64,000 nucleotides of DNA from Typhlomys cinereus. Taxonomy: Eukaryota; Chordata; Mammalia; Rodentia; Platacanthomyidae. The position numbers and the translations under genes were made by a program. The notes under the pieces are model-generated. The model was not told the DNA's origin and ran no database searches. It saw only the letters and a list, made by a program, of their open reading frames with translations. The stretch's first letter is position 1, and each line of letters opens with the position of its first letter. Below, in pieces: positions 59,772-64,000 of the stretch. The stretch is from the NCBI GenBank assembly GCA_023101885.1, contig JALPQD010000101.1, forward strand, positions 5,302,100-5,366,099, given 5' to 3'.

Positions 59772-60795
59772 TACCAAACTCACCCAGCCCACATTGAGAC
59801 ACTCAAGGGTAAACCTATGTAATAAGATAATTGCAAGGATTGTGAACAGGAGGGATGGGGTTGGAGGGCCACACCAGGCACAAGGAGAGAGGGGACCATG
59901 TTACAGCAGAGAAAATCGACCTCCAAGGAATGCAAGTAAGTAATGTGACACCTGGTTAAGTTCACAGACGTTCGTTCCTGATCATGTACAACTGAGGGGT
60001 ATGATCTCACCAGAAGGGGAGGGCATATAGTCTGGCAGATGAAACGAGATCATTTTGCAAATGGGTGACTGACCCTTCCCTCACCGAGGTTTCCTGCTTT
60101 TATTACATCTACCCTTGAATGTGCTATTATGACAAGACTCCAGTTTAACAGTTTTTTGTCTCTGACCAGGGGGTGACATACAGTGCCCATCAGGATGGAG
60201 TGAAGGGCATTGTAGGAGCAGCAAAACTGCAAAAGAAAATCAACAAAACACAATCCAGAACTTCAGAGACTCTATATCATCCACATAGTACTAAGCCAGC
60301 CTAATCTCCCCCCATCCTGAAACTCAGGGACATCTGCGGAAGAGGGGGCGGTAAGATTGTAAGAGCAAAAGGATGGGGGGGAGCAATGATTTGAAGAGTC
60401 TCCACACTAGATAGGGCTGAAGCAATCATAATAGGACTTTGCATGCCCTGCGCCATGTCCGTCATACTATTGACCTCACAAAGTCTAACATCGGCTAAAG
60501 GCACCAAGATCCTTGGAGGCAAGGGATTGATGGCCACAGAAGTGTTCCTATGCTTAAGGGGAACACGAGAAAGGGTTCAGGGAAATGCCACTGGGTCCTT
60601 TTATGTCATTGGAAAGGAGGACCAAGAGGAGAGTTAGGCATACACAATAAAGGACTCTCTGGGAATTGGGGGAGAGGCACTGGGAGATGAGGAGGGAGGG
60701 AGGGGGAGCAGGGGATTCAGGGAGAGGAGGAGGGGGGGAGGGAACTGGTCTACCTATTAAGTTTGTATGAGCGGAAATAATAATGAAAAATGTTA
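59772..60795 (+). other. Complete L1 3' UTR of the nested copy
   Basis: About 1.0 kb. Includes an AATAAA at 60646-60651 and a G-rich polypurine segment (60655-60745). It shows what the host L1's 3' UTR, which starts at 63814 and leaves the window, should look like. The two differ by an indel near 59805-59830. Confidence 0.85.
60655..60745 (+). other. L1 3' UTR polypurine tract with G-quadruplex potential
   Basis: Runs 'ggaggg-aggg-aggggg-agcagggg' and 'ggaggaggggggg' lie in close succession. A G-rich polypurine tract in the 3' UTR is a known feature of mammalian L1s. Confidence 0.75.
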
Positions 60796-60809
60796 AAAAA
60801 AAAAAAAAA

Positions 60810-60825
60810 GAAAGTGAATGATAAC
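60810..60825 (+). repeat. Target-site duplication, right copy
   Basis: GAAAGTGAATGATAAC, directly after the nested element's A tail. The host ORF2 frame continues from here. Confidence 0.95.
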
Positions 60826-63813
60826 GAAAATACAACTTACCAAAATCTCTGGGAAACAATGAAAGCTGTTCTAAGAGGTAAGTTCATAGCTCTTAATGCC
60901 TACATCAAAAAAATGGAAACATCAGAAATAAACAACTTAACAATGCAGCTTAAATCTTTAGAGAAACTAGAGCAATCTGATCCCAAAAGTAGTAGAAGAG
61001 AGGAGATTAGCAAAATAAAGGGAGAAATATCTGAAATCAAGATTAAGAAAACGATAGAAAAAATCAACCAGTCAAAAAGCTGGTTCTTTGAAAAAATCAA
61101 TAAGATTGATACACCCCTAGCTAAATTAACCAAAAGCAGGAGAGAGAAAACCCAAATTAACAAAATCAGAAATGAACATGGACTAATCACTACTGATACC
61201 CAAGAAATCCAGAGAATTATAACATCATATTTCAAAAACTTATACTCAGTGAAGTTTGACAACACATAAGAGATGGATGAATTTCTAAGTAAACACATCT
61301 TACCTAAATTGGATCAGGAAGTTGTGAATTACTTAAATGGCCCTATAACATATAAGGAAATTGAGGAAGTAATCTCGAATCTTCCCACCAAAAAATGTCC
61401 TGGACCAGATGGATTCAGCACAGAGTTCTACCAGACATTTAAGGAGTCAATAACACCAATACTCCTTAAACTGTTCCATCACATAGCAAAGGAAGGAACA
61501 CTACCAAATTCCTTCTATGAAGCTAATATCGTCTTAATCCCAAAACCTAACAAAGATTCACTTAAAAAAGAAAACTATAGGCCGATCTCCCTGATGAACA
61601 CAGACGCAAAGATTCTCAACAAAGTCTTAGCAAATCGGATTCAAAAACATATCAAAAAGATCATTCACGGGGACCAAGTAGGCTTCATCCCCGGCACGCA
61701 AGGTTGGTTCAACATACGCAAATCAATAAATGTAATTCATCATGTAAACCAGTCCAAAGTCCAAGACCACATGATACTCTCGATAGATGCAGAAAAAGCT
61801 TTTGACAAGATCCAACAGCCTTTTATGATCAAAACGCTAGAGACAGTGGGAATGGAAGGAACCTTTATCAATATAATAAAAGCTGTATACAACAAGCCCA
61901 CAGCAAGGATTATGCTCAATGGGGAACAATTGGAAGCATTCCCACTTTGATCAGGAACTAGACAAGGCGTCCATTCTCACCACTTCTATTCAATATTGTA
62001 CTTGAAGTCTTAGCTGAAGCCATAAGACAAGAAAGGGACATAAGAGGGATTCAAATTGGCAAGGAAGAAGTCAAACTATCCCTATTTGCAGATGACATGA
62101 TCTTATACCTGAGGGATCCCAAAAACTCCACCAGGAAGCTCCTGGAACTAATTGAGAAGTTCAGCAGGGTGGCAGGATACAAAATAAATGTGCAAAAATC
62201 AGAGGCCTTTCTATATGCCCAGAATGAAAGAAGTGAAAAAGCCTTGAGAGAAACAATACCATTTACTATAGCCCCTAAAAAAATGAAATACCTTGGTATA
62301 AACCTAACTAAGGAGGTAAAAGACCTTTACAATGAAAACTTTAAAACCCTAAAGAAGGAAATAGCAGAAGACACCAGAAGGTGGAAAGACCTCCCTTGTT
62401 CCTGGATTGGCAGAATCAACATCGTAAAAATGACCATCCTACCAAAGGCAATATATAGATTCAATGCTATACCAATCAAAATCCCAAAGCAATTCTTTAA
62501 AGAAGTTGACCAAACAATCTCAAAGTTCATATGGAGGCACAAAAGACCCAGGATAGCAAAGACAATCCTGAGTAACAAAAACACTGCTGGAGGTATTGCC
62601 ATACCAAACCTTAGTCTATACTACAAATCCATAGTTATAAAGACAGCCTGGTACTGGCTCCAAAATAGACACACAGATCAATGGATAAGGATTGAAGACC
62701 CAGATATAAGCCCACAAAGTTACAGCCATTTGGTCTTTGACAAAGGGGCCCAAAGAATCCAATGGAAAAAGAACAGCATCTTCAACAAATGGTGCTGGCA
62801 AAACTGGATCTCCACATGCAGAAGATTAAAGCTGGACCCGTACTTGTCACCATGTACAAGACTTAATTCCAAATGGATCAAGGACCTTGATATCAGGCCA
62901 GAGACTATAAAAACCATAGTTGAAAGGATAGGGAACTCCCTCGAGCTGATTGGGCTAGGCCAACAGTTCCTAAACAGACATCCAATGGCACAGTCACTGC
63001 TACCAACTCTCAACAGTTGGGATCTTGTGAAATTAAAGAGCTTCTGATCAGATAAAGAGATTGAAACGTGAGCTCAAAGGCAACCCACAGAATGGGAGAA
63101 AATCTTCACTAACCACACATCTGATAGAACTCTGCTGTCCAGAGTGCACAAAGAACTTAGAAAACTAAACACCAAGGAAACCAATGGCCCAATTAAGAAA
63201 TGGGCCCTGGAACTTAAAAGAAACTTTACCAAGGATGAAATGAAAATGTCTAACAAATATCTGAAAAAATGCTCCACTTCCTTAGCCATCAGGAAAATGC
63301 AAATCAAAACTTCCCTGAGATATCATCTCACCCCAGTCAGGATGGCAAAAATCCACAATACAAACAACAACAAATGTTGGAGAGGATGTGGAGAGAGGGG
63401 AACTCTCCTACATTGCTGGTGGGAATGCAGGCTCATACAGCCACTCTGGCGAGCTGTCTGGAGATTCTTAAAGAAATTAAAGATTGAAATGCCATATGAC
63501 CCTGCTATTCCACTTTTGGGAATAATCCCCCATACAGCAGAGTTTCACCTCGATAGCACAAGCACGACCATGTTCATAGCAGCACTGTTTACAATAGCAA
63601 AGTCATGGAATCAGCCCAAATGTCCAACAGTTGACGAGTGGATAAGGAAACTGTGGTACATCTATACAATGGAGTACTACTCAGCCATCAAAAATGATGA
63701 ATTACTGGAATTTGCCGGGAAATGGATGTCATTAGAAACAATTATATTAAGTGAAGTATCCCAGACCCAGAAAATTAAGCACCAGTATGTACTCCCTAAT
63801 AGGTGCCTCCTAG

Positions 63814-64000
63814 TACCAAACCCACCCAGCCCACCTAGAGACAGTAATTGCAAGGATTATGAACAGGAGGGATGGGGTAGGAGGGCTATACCAGAAACAA
63901 GGAGAGAAGGGACCATGTTACAGCAGAGAAAATAGGCCTCCATCAAGGACCCAAATAAGTAATGAGACATCTGATTAAGTTCACAGACTTTTGTTCCTGA
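63814..64000 (+). other. Start of the host L1 3' UTR
   Basis: Homologous to 59772-59985 of the nested element ('accatgttacagcagagaaaat', 'ctgattaagttcacagac'). Runs off the end of the window. Confidence 0.85.

Larger units (their letters stand above)
59575..60809 (+). mobile_element. Nested 5'-truncated L1
   Basis: A younger L1 inserted into ORF2 of the larger one. Homology with the host L1 starts at 59577 (equivalent to host 63618), so only the last 65 codons of ORF2 (stop TAG at 59769-59771, undamaged), the whole 3' UTR and a 14-A tail (60796-60809) were copied. 59575-59576 'tt' are extra bases at the junction. Insertion plus one target duplication is 1,251 bp, a multiple of three, so the host frame resumes correctly after it. 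5' truncation, a poly-A tail and a 16-bp duplication are the hallmarks of target-primed reverse transcription. Confidence 0.95.
58738..63813 (+). pseudogene. L1 ORF2 (endonuclease-reverse transcriptase), disrupted
   Basis: ORF2p nicks target DNA and reverse-transcribes L1 RNA there. The start is the ATG at 58738, 50 bp past ORF1. Endonuclease (residues 1-239): N14, E43, Y115, D145, N147, D205, D229 and H230 are all present, the same numbering as human L1. RT: motif A Asp600 (codon 61786-61788) and FADD 700-703 (62085-62096) are intact. The C-terminal CX3CX7HX4C zinc-knuckle-like motif starts at residue 1130 (63375-63428). Lesions: a nested L1 after residue 279; stops TAA at 61267, TGA at 61948, TGA at 63045 and TGA at 63069; a 1-bp deletion near 61966; a 1-bp insertion near 63783 that carries the frame past the usual end (TAG at 63811-63813) to 63935. 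Confidence 0.95.
57229..64000 (+). mobile_element. L1 retrotransposon, full 5' end, 3' end beyond the window
   Basis: A long interspersed element in sense orientation: monomeric 5' UTR (57229-57642), ORF1 (57643-58687), a 50-bp spacer, ORF2 (58738-63813, interrupted) and the start of the 3' UTR (63814 onward). Without the nested insertion, ORF2 is 1,275 codons, the normal L1 length. The element is young enough that every domain reads easily, but frameshifts and stops in both ORFs mean it cannot move by itself. Its own target-site duplication cannot be checked because the 3' end is outside the window. Confidence 0.95.

Noticed and set aside
63144..63935. Possible separate gene encoding 263 residues
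   Set aside because: It is the C-terminal part of L1 ORF2 after a stop. Its tail beyond 63783 is a frameshift product.

Overview
The window is 64 kb of mammalian, almost certainly rodent, non-coding DNA. It is made of interspersed repeats, microsatellites and old unique sequence, and I found no exon or multi-exon gene that I can defend. The best rodent evidence is the repeats. There are many B2-superfamily, tRNA-headed SINEs whose body reads as the DIP type (head, short middle, then a CA tail), plus composite tRNA-headed SINEs, weak B1-like and ID-like copies, Lx-like L1 3' ends, and a recent L1 with a tandem-monomer 5' UTR. The copies do not look like house mouse or rat B1/B2. From the DIP-like SINEs and the SINEs ending in (TC)n plus AATAAATAAA, I infer a dipodoid rodent (jerboa, jumping mouse or birch mouse), with moderate to low confidence.

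Layout: 1-9 kb is mostly unique DNA with two mid-size DNA-transposon-like repeats and a 340-bp purine tract. 9.2-16.3 kb holds degraded L1 remnants and two SINEs. 16.3-21 kb is repeat-poor with MIR, L2 and B1 relics. 21.6-22.9 kb contains a near-identical 190-bp inverted duplication. 24-29.4 kb is a patchwork of SINEs, L1 pieces and MIRs. 29.7-30.1 kb is a fold-back structure built around a short minisatellite. 30.4-41.7 kb holds the largest simple-sequence tracts (GATA, polypyrimidine, polypurine, TG) separated by unique DNA, including one repeat-free stretch (40.5-41.1 kb) that could be regulatory. 42.4-56.1 kb is dense in SINEs and DNA-transposon-like copies. It also contains a small TATA-ORF-AATAAA unit at 51.3-51.7 kb that might be a tiny single-exon gene or part of an LTR.

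The most coherent object is the L1 from about 57.23 kb to beyond the window end. It landed in a DIP-like SINE and has two GC-rich 5' monomers (262-bp period), ORF1 in three frames, and ORF2 with every endonuclease and RT catalytic residue recognisable at the positions known from human L1. ORF2 is nevertheless dead: it carries premature stops and frameshifts and is interrupted by a second, 5'-truncated L1 with a 16-bp target-site duplication. The nesting order SINE, then L1, then L1 gives a local relative history.

Nothing here works as an operon or pathway. The functional content I can support is retrotransposon biology: pol III-type SINE heads, an L1 pol II promoter with its two proteins, and target-primed insertion scars.
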